64,000 nt of DNA from the NCBI GenBank assembly GCA_029204225.1, contig CM055095.1:56912844-56976843 (forward strand), read 5' to 3'. The translations under genes and the position numbers were made by a program. The first letter of the stretch is position 1; each line of letters starts with the position of its first letter. This document shows, one piece after another, positions 1 through 11,374 of this stretch. This stretch comes from Diphasiastrum complanatum (taxonomy: Eukaryota > Streptophyta > Lycopodiopsida > Lycopodiales > Lycopodiaceae). The notes beneath the pieces were generated by a model. The model saw nothing but the letters and a program-made list of their open reading frames with translations, had not been told where the DNA came from and did no database searches.

Positions 1-359
1 ATCCTCCTTGCATGGATCTACATTTATTAGTTTTGAGACGACCTCGACAAATCGACGATCCTTCTACTTGATCATAGCCTCAAAGTCACTGGATTGATAC
101 AGTCGATTCTGTAGACATGCATGAAGTAGATTAATTTATAATCTAGTTGCAGAAGTGTAATAGTGCGGAATTTAGAGCATTATGATCTGTGTGTGGAATT
201 TAGAGCACTGTGATCGACACAGATTATCAGTCATATGTATAAATTCAGCCTATGAATGATTTCATCTGCATAGCAAGAATCAAGATTATTGTAACATAGA
301 TTATGTAGTCATAGGGAGTACAAGTGTGCTTGTTGATCAGGTTGTTTGGCTGCATTCTT
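1..359. other. TE-flanking sequence, no gene recognised
   Basis: This stretch lies just downstream, on the minus strand, of the zinc knuckle of the copia gag relic. It is probably decayed retrotransposon pol or spacer sequence. I see no conserved protease or integrase motif in it and cannot assign it further. Confidence 0.3.
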
Positions 360-366
360 TGCTTGG

Positions 367-1133
367 AGAATTCGGCAATCCTTAATCTCATGGTTATTGC
401 GCTTGCAATACCTACAAAACATCCTCTTCTTCGATTGTGGATTTGATGACTGTTCTTGACCTTGAGTCAGCTTCTGATTCGTTGCAGCCTTCTTGGGGCT
501 TTTCTGCTTTTGTCGCTTAGAGCCTTTGTTGACATATAGAGCCTGAGAGAGGGAAGTAGATGGAGTGTCTTGACTTCTTCAATTATCTTCTTGCAGCAAC
601 ATAGTGATAACTTTAGTAAGAGTTAAACCTGTGTGTGTCGATATGATCATCACCCAGTTCTCATATGTAGAGGGCAAGCTTGAAAGCAATGTCATAATTG
701 CGTCTTGATCCTCTATGACTGATCCGACAGTGGCCATCTGTTGCAAGAGATTCTTAAACTGGTTAATGTGACTCTGAAGAGAATCACCAGTAGGCATTTT
801 GAAAGTGAAGAATTTTCTTCGCAAATTTAACTTTGTAGTCATGTCCCTCACATCATATAGTGACTTCAAAATGTCCCAAACGTCTTTTGACATTTTAGCT
901 TCAGCTATGCGTCCAATCTGTGTATCTGATTTATTGAGGATAATAAGCACGAAAGCTTTACCGTCCTTCGATTTTCATTTTGAGTTGTCGTCTTTAGGTT
1001 TTACTTCTATACCTATAACAACATCTCATAAGTCACTGGCGATTAGCAAGGCCTTCATCTTAAATTTCCACAAATGATAATTGGATTTATTCAGCTTGTA
1101 TGTGATAAGACTCACTTTACTTTGAAAATCCAT
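367..1133 (-). pseudogene. Ty1/copia gag relic (UBN2 domain plus CCHC zinc knuckle)
   Basis: This is the nucleocapsid/capsid precursor of a Ty1/copia retrotransposon. A start codon at 1131-1133 opens a typical copia gag N-terminus (MDFQSKVSLITYKLNKSNY, then WKFKMKALL). The central part, best open at 579-950, has the UBN2 pattern: a DVWDILKSLYD block, then a KMPTGDSLQSHINQFKNLL block and LPSTYENW. Near 367-405 a zinc knuckle of the form C-x2-C-x4-H-x4-C (CRYCKRNNHEIKDC) is readable. At least two in-frame stops lie between the start and the UBN2 block, and the frame changes before the knuckle, so it is dead. No protease, integrase or RT of the same element is visible to the left before the window ends. 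Confidence 0.8.
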
Positions 1134-1270
1134 CTAGAACTTAGTCTGTCGATTGTATCGATGATGCTAAGATGTGTTAATGCCAACAATAGGAAATCAA
1201 TTCTCTGATACTGAAAGGTTGCAAAGATCTAAAGAGTATGATATCAATTTGATATCGCAAAAGATATCAA

Positions 1271-2090
1271 GTATTAGAGCTTTCGCTCTGATATCATGTT
1301 GGAATCAGATGAGGAAGTAGTGAAAAAGCTCTGATGCCATGTCAGAAAGTGGTGTGCAGAAGATAGGTCTAGCTCGAAAAGAAACAAATGAAAATAATTC
1401 GAGTGTCTAGAAAAAAAACTTTTTGTGCATGGCGGAATAAACTATCTTCATCTTTCCAATGCATGACTATGCCTATCAATTTCAAACAAAGCAATAGTGA
1501 TAAAAATCATGTTTGAACTTATAATAACTAACTTTGAAATCTCCAGTACTATAGTGATTACGTAGCCAAACAATTAAGCATCAAAAATTATCAGACAAAT
1601 AATTAGCATCGAATTGTTCGTGAATTAGTCACGAAGAAATACAGAAATGCATATATTTTGAGACGAAAATTGAACACAAAAAATATAGTATTTGATTCAG
1701 TATGAAAACATAACATAAGTAAATGAGTACAATAAATTTCGGATCTAAGCCACGTACTCTATGCTATCTCCGAGAGGCTAAAATGAAAGTCTGAATTAAG
1801 CGCAATGTTGATAAGTAGTGGCGCAATAGCAATTTCTAAAACAACCCTAAAAAGTGAGCTAGAATGCTCAAGAGTGTTCAAGCTTGTAGGCTTGGGAGAG
1901 AGAGCTAACTATTCAAATGCTTCTTCTAATAATTCTTATAATGAAACTGTATAAATATGAGCAGCTATTTATACTAAAAAATTAGGACGTCAACTGCGAT
2001 TGCCAGTTGGCTGGTGATCTACTGGCATCCATCTGGTCCTTGTCATTGATTGTTGATAAGCGGTGAAATTGGCCATAAACATTCTGTACA
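1271..2090 (-). repeat. Probable 5' LTR and primer-binding region of the copia gag relic
   Basis: Two degenerate copies of a methionine-initiator-tRNA primer-binding site, each preceded by ACA, occur on the minus strand: AACATGATATCAGAGC at 1271-1286 and ACATGGCATCAGAGC near 1326-1340. They sit immediately upstream of the gag relic, where a copia 5' LTR should end. The LTR would extend to about 2090, where the minus strand begins TGTACAGAATG. That outer boundary is a guess because no second LTR copy is available for comparison. Confidence 0.35.
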
Positions 2091-2189
2091 GGGAGGAAAA
2101 GCTAAAGCATGTAGATTTATGGTCATCGGGAACATTGTATCCTATTGATCCATATTTATTGCAACATTCGGATTTTCATTCGGTGATTC

Positions 2190-3235
2190 AATTAGTAATC
2201 TATGTGTCATGGCAAAAATGGCCTTTTGGGTTACTTTGAGAATTTGATGCTCTATGGGAATGCACATTCAATGCAAAGAATACATTATTTGAAAGAGGAA
2301 TTAAGGAAAATATCAAAGGAGTGCGAAGACAAATCTACAAAGTTGAAAACTTGTTTGGAAGAAAATGAGATGTTCAAGAAGGAGATCCAAATGTTGAAAT
2401 CTACTTTCCATCATTTTACAACTAGTAATGATGAGATAAAATTTCAATCCATGCGTATCTCATATTTGTCTCTTGTTAGAGATATGGATGTGCTCAACAG
2501 AAAGGTCAGAAGCAACAAGAGAAAAAACCTGGTGACCAAGAATTTATGTGATCTATCATCTAGAGGAGATTATCGAAAATGTCGATAACAAGTTGATAGT
2601 TGTTCTCAAGTTAGATGCATCTGAAATTATAAAAGGACAAAAAATGGAGAGAGTCAGTCTTATGAATCATGAATGGAGCACTTTCAAATTCAGAAGACTC
2701 AGAAGGCCTCAACTTCAATGTTCAATCAAAAAATGATATTTGGTGGTTGGCAGCCTTTCAGGTATAGTAGTTCATTCACATATTCAATAGGGATAATCTA
2801 ATATGGATTTCATTTGAAAAATCTTCTCTGTGTTAATATTATGCTAAATCATTATTTTGTTTCTCTTATAGGTGATGAAAGAAGACCATGACATTCTCTC
2901 ATGGATATTTAATAGAACGTCATATCCTGCCACCATCAAAAATCACACATGGAGGGAGATCCACTCAATATTCCTGGAATTGGCACTTTCAACATATAAT
3001 GGCATTTAGCAAGGGATATGAAGACATTAAAATGTATGTTCAATATATCCCATGGCGCTAACTCTAAACACCCTTGTTTGTACTGCATGAAGACAACAAA
3101 AGACATGACAAGGAGTACAAGAATATCAAGAGATCAAGAAGATCCTGATTGGAAACCCGTACTACTGATTCCTCTACAAAATGTTCATATCTGTACATTG
3201 CATGCAAAGGTGCGTATAATAGAAAAATAATATAT
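2190..3235 (+). pseudogene. Unassigned coding-like fragments, probably TE-derived
   Basis: Two stretches look as if they once coded for protein. At 2202-2588 a 128-codon frame carries a charged, Lys/Glu-rich predicted coiled coil (about residues 25-75). At 3018-3230 a 70-codon frame contains a possible zinc-binding HPCLYC and then PLQNVHICTLHAKVRIIEK, a style of sequence seen in transposase-like proteins. A 430-bp AT-rich gap with intron-like sequence lies between them. I do not recognise the family. It could be a decayed DNA transposon or a host gene remnant. Confidence 0.3.
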
Positions 3236-3399
3236 CTTCACATCTATAGAAATTTTTGAAGATTGTTTTGATGCTCCTTTGGGTTGCAAAATTTTGCAGG
3301 ACCCTAAGCAAACGACTATAGATCACAGACTTTCAAGCATTCGATCAGACAAAACAGTATGAACAATTAGAGATGGGAGAGTTGAGAGCAATTGTATTT

Positions 3400-3936
3400 G
3401 TATTTTCTCTTGGTGAATCGATCAGTGTCACACACATTGGTGGCCTGTCGCACCTCTTACAGAAGTTGCTATGTTCTGCTCGTTGGCAGACTTTCATGCA
3501 TAGCTGATAATGCTAATAGTAGCTAACACTGCTCTCTACTTCTGTCCTTTTCTTTATCATTCTATCCTATACTTATCCCATCTGAGAGAATTACAAGATA
3601 ATTTAGCAACAGTTTAACAGACAGGTTTAGTGCTAATCATTGGTTAACTACCCTCTGATAACGTTACCTTTGGCGGTTGAGCATGATAGTACAGTACTCC
3701 ACGCTCGTCGAGCTGCTAACTGCCAGCTCGAGTTGTCCAAATTTTGGGTTCGGGGCCGCAGTTCATCTTGAGTACTTCGGATACCTCAGGCATTTGGTTG
3801 TAGGGGCAAACGTCGACCACTTCGGCTTCGGTCTTTGCCCTCGGTCTTCGCTTCATCTTCATCTTCATCTTCGGTCTTCGACCTTCGGACTTCAGGGTGT
3901 CTTCGGCAAGGTTGAAAGAGTTCACCATTTCAGACA
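3400..3936 (-). repeat. 3' LTR of copia copy A (left end uncertain)
   Basis: On the minus strand a purine-rich tract (AAGAGGGAG) is followed at 3936 by TGTCTGAAATGGTGAAC, the expected junction of polypurine tract and 3' LTR. The LTR is clearly related to that of copy B at 12,208-12,964. They share the blocks around the Plus-strand TGTTCTGCTCGTTGGCAGAC, the GAGAATTACAAGA tract and the AGCTGCYAACTG tract. Copy A also carries a short CTTCGG/CTTCAT repeat at about 3785-3905. Its left end cannot be placed exactly. Confidence 0.6.
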
Positions 3937-4762
3937 CTCCCTCTTGAACGTTGCAATCTTGTTGTATGTCCAGCCCCATTGTCTTTCTTTATTTTGTGAA
4001 GAGTGATTTGTCGAGCGGCTTCGTGAGCAAATCTGCAACCGTCTTTGGATTATATATATGGAACATTCAGCTCTCCTTTCGTTGTCACGCTTTCCCAACT
4101 TGCATCACTGTAGTGTTGCAGCTCGAATCTCTTATCTTCTTTTTCTACTTTGTAGGTCAATCCCATATTTTGGGTGCCTTTCAGATATTGCAGAATTCTT
4201 TTCGCCATTTGCCAATGTGCCATGCCAAGGTTGGAGGAGAATTGGCTCAATGCATAGACTGAGAAGGCCAAGTCGAGTCTGGTACAAATTGTAAGGTACA
4301 TCATCAGACTACCGATCAAGTTCTGGTGTGGTATACCTTCCATCTTCTGTCTCTCCTCATCTAAGTTCGGGCAGTCCTGTTTCGTCAATCTGGCTCCAAC
4401 TATCATTGGTGTGGCCCTTTTCTTGTAGTCCAACATTTGGTACTGCTTCAGCACCTTTTCGGCATATTTTGATTGACGTAGATGCATTACTCCTCTCATT
4501 CGATCTCTTCTTATCTGCAATCCAAGCCATTTTTTTCTACTTCTCCCAGATCTGTGATCTCGTAACTTGCATAAATTTGATTCTTGATTTCCTTTATTAG
4601 CAAAAGAGTTCCTATCATTAGGGAGTCATCTACAAAAATTGTTAGAATCACAAAGCTTGCTCCTACTCTTCTTATATAGACATTACAGTCTGATTGTGTA
4701 GGAACAAAGTCTAGAGACTTCAGAAGATTGAGAAGTGGTAGCTGATTCATTAATTGAATCAT
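3937..4762 (-). pseudogene. Ty1/copia RT-RNase H relic, copy A
   Basis: The C-terminal part of a copia polyprotein is readable in several frames. 4511-4762 holds the RT catalytic block FVILTIFVDDSLMIG, where FVDD replaces the usual YVDD. 4050-4520 continues with the RT connection and the start of RNase H (IGSLMMYLTICTRLDLAFSV, then LQHYSDASW). RNase H is internally deleted: SDASW jumps to KGEL. Copy B retains about 110 residues there. The frame shifts again before the final DLLTKPLD-like tail at 4000-4050. The upstream RT fingers and the integrase are missing. It is the same family as copy B, and it is non-functional. Confidence 0.85.
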
Positions 4763-7552
4763 TAAGTTTTACACAGTCATTGGAAATTTCACCTATGGGT
4801 GATTCTCCAAGAAATACATTTCTATACAAATTTTCTATGGCCTGAGAATCATTCTCATCATAGAATAAAAATCCTCGTCGCACTAGGCGCGTGAGAATCA
4901 TGATTATAATTTTTTCAATCAATCATTATCTTTTTTTTAAAGGAACTTCCAACACGTCCAATATTGGTCTAGTTCTCAGTACAATGCCCACTGACCCTAC
5001 TTGCACAAACCATTGTTCCAAACAAACCTCACAATTTTCGATGCTCAAGCCTTATCCAAAAAGACCTCAAGAGTCACTCATAAAATTAATACAACAGAGG
5101 CTCCGATTGCCGCAAGGCATTCAAACCTTCACAAACAATTTGGATCAAATGAGCTTTTGGCTGTACAAGTTAATGGTCAATTTCAATAGAATTGTTTGAA
5201 AACACTTTCAAACAATAATCAAGAATTCGAAAGGAGCTCATGCTCCTCCGAACCACTGAAGGATTATAAAACGACCCCCAAATAGGCTGTCAATCTAGGG
5301 TAATGCCAATGGAAGTCGTTCTATACCACGATTACAGCTCAAGTCAACATGAATTCTTGAGACTGACTTATGTCAAAAGTTATACTATCCAAGTATTCGA
5401 ACACTTCTCGACATTCATCAGTCCATATGAAATGTTTGTTTTTCCCTAGCAATCTCACTAACGGAGAAATGACAGAAAAGTAGTTATTTCCTATAATAGC
5501 TCACTCTTCCTAGGAAATGTTGCAATTCATTTGCAATGATAGGATGTGGCATCACTTCCGGTCAATCAAGATCGTATGGATTGGGCAATGGCCGTTAGGG
5601 TTTCTCTGAATCAATAGGCTCTTTACCTCGTTCATTAGGAATGTCACAATAGTCAAAGCAAGCATTTAGAAAGTTCCATTCCAGTTCAGCACTTAGACAA
5701 CAATGTAGTTATTATAGACTTCAAACGACACCTTCCACTACCGTGTTTTCATAAACAAAGCCTTCAAGCGTCAACTGGCGAAGCAATTTGCAAATGAGAT
5801 GTGGGTTCAGGTAGGGTCATTCCTAAGTTGAGTCAAATAATCAGATTGGAAACTAATAGGGATCTGACTCTGGTGTTTTTAACCAATGGGTGACAGTCTA
5901 TTCATCACGTAGTCCTAATGAAAATGCCCCTTGGATTTAGGGTTTGTAACCCACACTCAGGGAGATTATAGAATGGTTTTAAACATGGTCAAGATAAAGA
6001 AGGGCCGCAAACCGGATGGGGATTGGGCAGACACGACACTACACAGGCCGCAGATCAAGGGTTGGGCTATAATGATGGACAAATCAAATAAATGCGGGTA
6101 AGACTTATAAATTTCCTACCCACAAGGCTTTTGAATGCCTAAAGCAACCAGTGATGGAGGGCTGGGGAAGATCACAGGCACTTTAGTGGGACGCAAGCTA
6201 TTAGAAAGGAGCCGAATATAGAGCGTAGATAGGTAGCGCCAGCGAGGGTCTGTTGGGAGTAAAAAAACCGCAGATTAGAAAATATAGGGAAGAAGGGGAT
6301 GGCTACTCAGACAGAGGGTAGAAGGTGGCCGATTAAGTAAGGATGGAGGCCGCGGATGAGGGAACGGCCAGCAGATCGCAGATCAGAAGGATCAGAAGGT
6401 AGCGATGCTAGGCAGGAGACGTGTCCAAATGGACAGGCAATAAGCAAGCAAGCGAGGAGGGAGCGCAGACAGAAGGTGCGCACGGAGGTAAGGAGCGGAC
6501 AGGGAGCGGGCCACCGTAGGAGGAGGTCAAGAGCGAGCCACAGCAGGGCTTAGATAATGAAGACAAAGACCGCTGATAGGGCAGAAGGAGCGTGGAGAGG
6601 AGAGCGTGGGCTGCAGACAGGATCTGCTACAGACGTGGAGAGAGGGAGCGTGTCAGGTGGTTTCAGCAGAAATTAGATCAGATGAGGGGATCAGGCAGGC
6701 ACAAACAGGTAAAGAGCCCAGCCCACAAACAGGGTCGCTGGTAGTAAGTAGAGGTTATGAACAAATCTACAGATATCTCGGTGGCAAACTAGGTGAGGAT
6801 GGCCACAATCAGTGCGCAGGCAGGCTTAGGTGGTGACCTTCAAATGGTCTGCAAATCAAGTGAGAAGAGGCTGCTGGTGAGGGAAAAGCCCACTGCATAT
6901 GAAGGAGGTAGGGAGCCGTAGGGTGGATGAGATCATGTGTTTGAATACCCAGGCAGCGGCTGGCAGAGTAAGAAAATTAACTCTTCTTCACATTGAACAA
7001 GGCAGAAGTTAACAGCGTTTGAAATAGATAGCTTTTGAAGTAAGCTTATGATCTTTGGGTGGCCAAAAACGGCAAAGCTTTCAGATGAATAGAGCATGAC
7101 ACTCATTTGCAGCTCAAGAGTTTATATCACAGAGCCATAATCTTCAAACTGCAAATCAAAAGCCTATTTTCACACTAAACCGGACACCCTCAAGAAAGTA
7201 ATCTTTGAGCAGAAAACAATCACAAGTGATTCACAAACTTCTCAGAACCACAAATGCAAGGAAATGAGCAATCTTTCAAGCCTCAGATCCCTGCAAATGT
7301 GGCACCAAAACTTCTCACAATTCCAAAACCTGCAGCCACAATGTTAGGGACAGCAAAAATACAAAATGCAATGTACACAATTCAAAACTTGTAGTAACAA
7401 TGTTAGAAAAAACAATCCACAAATAGTGGTAAGAAAATGCTAATGATCAATAGCAATGAATAAATCAGACAGCAAAATGGAAATGGATGAGAGTGGAAGG
7501 CACCGGGCTACAGCCTCTTCTCCTTTCCTCCTCTTCTCCACACACTCCTTGC

Positions 7553-7555
<3 letters not shown>
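4763..7555. other. Intergenic, no gene recognised
   Basis: I see nothing convincing here. 4763-4930 (minus) has an open frame that continues from the truncated copia RT but matches no domain I know. 6000-6960 is richer in G and purines than its surroundings and yields short Arg-rich frames (6356-6553, 6606-6836) that look like composition artefacts. 6980-7440 is AT-rich and contains a loosely repeated word (ACAATGTTAG) at 7340 and 7399. Confidence 0.4.

Positions 7556-7556
<1 letters not shown>

Positions 7557-7612
<56 letters not shown>
7557..7612 (+). repeat. (CT)n microsatellite
   Basis: This is an uninterrupted run of about 28 TC/CT units. It is one of seven long dinucleotide tracts in the window, all with CT on the plus strand. 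Confidence 0.98.
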
Positions 7613-7617
<5 letters not shown>

Positions 7618-8084
7618 ATGACAATGAGAATGATAGTGTTAGGTAGAGGCTGGCCCCTTCTAATGCTAGAGAGGGCTGAAGCCCAAAAAGGTGCACCTCT
7701 TCACGAATGGGCATCAATAGGGGCTTTTTGGCAGTTGGGCCCAAACTTAAGGGCTGAGCCCCAAGTTTGGTTTTAAATTACTAAAGTGGCTTACGGTGAA
7801 TAAAACCGCCATTTAATTGGTTCTTAAGACAAACTGGCATCTCCTAGCCCCGACAGACCCGAGAAGTAGGGGCATAGGCTGCATAAATGAAATTTTCATA
7901 CAACATAAATTAACAAATGAACAGTCTTTTAATAGCAGTGCAACCGGCCATTATGGGCCATTTACGCGTCATTTTTAACAGTTCAGCGTCAACGTAATAG
8001 CGCACGGCGACAATTTTTTTATCGAAAATAGCTTAAAAAAGGGATCTTTTTCCTCGCAAAAAAAAGGCCATGTTAAAATAAAAA

Positions 8085-8830
8085 AAGGTGACAAGCTATC
8101 AGGTAAAACGGGAAATATTCCATGCAAGTCGAGCATTGGAGGATCCAAAGCTCGTAGCTTTATATCAAATTATTCTGGCAAAGAATCCAAGATTCAATAC
8201 TCAGTTTGGAAAGAGATAACAACTGCAACTCAAGATTTCGAAGAAGAAGGTTCCACTCGTCTACACAAAGTAGAAGTTTGGAGAAAATTAGACAACATGG
8301 TAAAATACTTGAGAAAAGATAAATTTTCAAATACTGATGTACAAATGATACAGAAAATAACCAGTGAATTTGTGGAAGCAGTTCGAAGGGTGTAGATCAT
8401 ATAACACATTATATGGTAAGATTTCGATGTTATACTATTATAGACAAATATGTGCAATTAGTTCAGATACTTTTGGTACTAAATTAGATTTTGTTTTTAC
8501 GGCATCATTCAACATTCTTTGCAAGAAATAGTGGAAGTCTTAGCATTTGGTCATCACAAGGAATGGAAAAATCTCATTGGGTACACAACATGGTGGGATC
8601 AGCACAAAGAACAGCTATATACTGCAACTTTTCCAATGGTTTTACAGAAGAATCCAACTTCGTCATAATACAAAATTGTCGGATCATAGAAAATTTCAAA
8701 AGCATGCATTAACAAATTATTTCCTAATGGTGCAGTCCAGTTACAAACACTTGATGGGACACTCCTAGACATTGTCGTAAACAGTGGTCGTCTATGGCGG
8801 TACTACAAAGAGTTGTTCTTTGTTGACCCA
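8085..8830 (+). pseudogene. Unassigned coding-like segment
   Basis: 8110-8396 is open on the plus strand and ends KITSEFVEAVRRV-stop. The sequence is charged and protein-like (VWKEITTATQDFEEEGSTRL). After an intron-sized gap, 8500-8800 can be read as QEIVEVLAFGHHKEWKNLIG and later LQTLDGTLLDIVVNSGRLW, but with internal stops. It looks like a decayed gene or TE fragment. I do not recognise it. Confidence 0.25.
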
Positions 8831-8858
8831 ATTTAGGATCTTTTCCCTTGAATAAGAT

Positions 8859-8862
<4 letters not shown>

Positions 8863-8911
<49 letters not shown>
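8863..8911. repeat. (AT)n microsatellite
   Basis: This is a perfect AT dinucleotide run of about 24 units. Confidence 0.98.
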
Positions 8912-8917
<6 letters not shown>

Positions 8918-9263
8918 TTCCTTTCCTTGTACATCTCGCCTGTTGTTCACCTCGTTCCTTGTTTATACTTCATATCATTACTTATATACATTCTATGCAT
9001 TTTTTTCTTTCTTTTTTCTCTTTCTTCTGTTCATACTCATGGGTCATGGGTGTTCTAGATCGACAACTGATAGACTACACCTTAGGAAATCATTCTCACA
9101 CTTCGGCCACCTCATCTCTGTCTCACTGGTATCTTAGGGTAACCAACATTCCTCGAGATATGCCTCTTTTATAAGAACTTCTACTGTGAGCTACAGTCCT
9201 ATTTTCTTTGGAGTTCTTCACTTGCATCAAACAGATCCATTTATGCATCATGAGAGTTCCTTC

Positions 9264-9800
9264 AGATCTCGACCGAAGCGGTTCTGTCATATCTCGACCG
9301 GAGCCTTTCTTCAGATCTTGACCGAAGCCTTTCTTCAGATCTCGACCGAAGCGGTTCTGTCAGATCTTGACTGGAGCCTTCCTTCGAATCTCAACCAAAG
9401 CAGTTCCTTCAGATCTCGACCGAAGCAGTTTTGTCAGATCTCGACCGGAGCCTTCCTTCAGATCTCGACCGGAGCCTTTCTTCAAATCTCAACTGGAACA
9501 GTTCTGTGAGATCTCAACCGGAGCCTTTCTTCAGATCTCGACCAGAGCCTTCCTTCGAATCTCGACCTGGAGCAGTTCTGTGAGATCTCAACCGAAGTAG
9601 TCCCTTCAGATCTTGATCGAAGCAGTTCCTTTAGATCTCGACCGAAGCAGTTTCTTCAGATCTCGACCAGAGCCTTTCTTTGAATCTTGACCGGAGCAGT
9701 TCTGTGAGATCTCAACCAGAGCAATCATTTCGAATCTCAACCGGAGCAGTTCTGTGAGATCTCAACCGCAGCAGTCATTTCGAATCTCGACCGGAGGACA
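9264..9800 (+). repeat. 24-bp minisatellite (AGATCTCGACCGRAGC core)
   Basis: About 22 tandem copies of a 24-bp unit built on AGATCTCGACCG(A/G)AGC plus eight variable bases. Because 24 is divisible by 3, the plus frames encode a degenerate eight-residue repeat (for example ISTGAFLQ and ISTEAVLS). An open frame at 9186-9509 is entirely due to this. Variants such as GAATCTCAACCGGAGC dominate toward the right end. Nothing suggests translation. Confidence 0.9.
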
Positions 9801-10424
9801 TGCATTCGAATTTTTACGAACCAGCACGTCCCATCTCCCTTGCAACCAGACGACGACGGCAATAAATGCCCTCTCACCAAAGCCATTCGCACCTCAGCGA
9901 AGTGCGAAGCTAAAGCAATTTCTAGCGACGATCTGCGGCGAACTTCCTGCTCTTGACACCGATCCTGGCGCTCGATTATTCAATCCGTCTGTCATCATCT
10001 TCACACCATCTCCCCATCGTTATCACTCCCTTATGAGCGCCATCACCGAAATCTTCAACACAAACGTCGTCGACAGAATACCTTACATCTCAAGTTTCGC
10101 ATGCTGAGGGGTAGTGTCACACGAGCACTTATCACACTCCTGTCACACTATTGAACATCCTACAATCACAATCACACACCATACACCTTCAACCTGCTTC
10201 ATCCCTGACAGATACACATCCATAACATTAAAAACATTGTCAAACACCTCCACTTCCTCCTATTCCACTCGCCATCTTCTTCACTCGACCTCACTCTGTT
10301 CACCCACCTTTACTTCATCACCCACACCACTCTACCCAACACAACCATCTTCCACATAACTCCCTTTCCAAACCCGTTCATACATCCCTTCCTCCACACT
10401 TTCTGAACCATTCTGCACCGCCAC
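9801..10424. other. C-rich spacer between minisatellite clusters
   Basis: Pyrimidine/C-rich sequence with frames at 9754-10107 and 10114-10359 that lack recognisable domains. A polypurine-like GAGGGGTAG followed by TGTCACACG at 10,114 could be the start of a plus-strand LTR, but no partner LTR is visible. Confidence 0.3.
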
Positions 10425-10605
10425 TTCCCATCTCAACCGAAGCCACTACATTAGATCTCAACTGAAGCCACTCCATCAGATCTCAACCGGAGCCCAACCT
10501 TTCCCATCTCAACCAAAGCCACTCCATCAGATCTCAACCGAAGCCCAACCTTTCTCATCTCAACCGAAGCCACTCCATCAAATTTCAACCGAAGCCCAAC
10601 CCAGC
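10425..10605 (+). repeat. Second cluster of the minisatellite family
   Basis: About seven copies of CATCTCAACCGAAGCC / AGATCTCAACCGRAGCC alternate with the spacers ACTCCATC and CAACCTTTC. This gives a higher-order period of about 51 bp. It is related to the 24-bp array at 9264-9800, so the two clusters are probably one array split by about 600 bp of other sequence. Confidence 0.8.
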
Positions 10606-11370
10606 AGATCAGGGAGCTTTTGATTGTATTTTCAAGTTCTCTTGAGCTAATAAGAGGATCCTCCACGAGTTCTTGAAGATCACTAAGCTCCTTGTTCATG
10701 GCAATGATCTTGAGTAGTATTTCTATGAGCATGCTTGATTCTTTGCTTGTGAATTAACTAGATTCTTGTTTTTTGTTCTTGCTTAGTTGTGGATTAGCTT
10801 CAATTCTTGCTTGTGGAATCTTGTAGAAATCAGCATTCAAATAAACTATAGAGGCTAGAAATGTGGTGTAAATCTTGCATAGTCTTGACATTCTAGTTCT
10901 TGATGTTCTTGGATAATTTAGGCATCAAGTAATGTATGTTTCTTGATTCCTAGATTGTTAAATGCTGTTAGGAATCTTGTTTCTTGTTTCTTGAATCTGG
11001 TTTTGGTTTCAGTAGCTATTCTAGTTCTTGATTGTTCTTTGATTTAGTAGTTAGTAGTAGGATTCCTCTCTGTGCTGAATGCTGATCTGTTTGAGATATA
11101 GATGGTTGCATGGCTAGTGTATGCATGTAGCTGAGTATCGGATTTGAGCTACCCACTGACAGGCTGGGAAATACGTAATGCATCCTTGAATATTGCTTCT
11201 GCTTTGTAAACGTTCTAATAAGAAGAATAATCACAAAGAACCATAACGACAGAGGTATTCCAAGAGAGATAAGCAACAAAAAGATAAAAACGTGTTCACA
11301 GATTCAATGAATAAGTGAACAAAGAATAAAAAAATAATAAGAAACAACAAAAGTAAAAATGAGTAGATCT
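10606..11370. other. Intergenic, no gene recognised
   Basis: T-rich sequence with many repeats of the word TTCTTG (10,730-11,040). I find no gene or element boundary. Confidence 0.4.
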
Positions 11371-11374
11371 TTGA

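Noticed and set aside
6356-6836. Arg-rich ORFs in the G-rich region at 6.4-6.8 kb
   Set aside because: They come from purine-rich composition, with no domain or repeat-family evidence. Similar open frames appear in more than one phase.
7508-7776. Open frames on both strands across the CT tract at 7.56 kb
   Set aside because: They exist only because the dinucleotide repeat lacks stop codons, and encode Leu-Ser or Arg-Glu runs. The flanks have no conserved protein. The same applies to the frames at 36,241-36,681, 47,102-47,368 and 61,139-61,339.
9186-10107. Series of plus-strand ORFs (9,186-9,509, 9,367-9,600, 9,754-10,107)
   Set aside because: They are translations of the 24-bp minisatellite and C-rich spacer. 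The repeat length is a multiple of three, so stop-free frames are expected without selection.
10101-10120. Polypurine tract plus LTR start (GAGGGGTAG then TGTCACAC)
   Set aside because: It is suggestive of a plus-strand 3' LTR, but I found no second LTR copy, no LTR end and no TSD, so an element cannot be defined.
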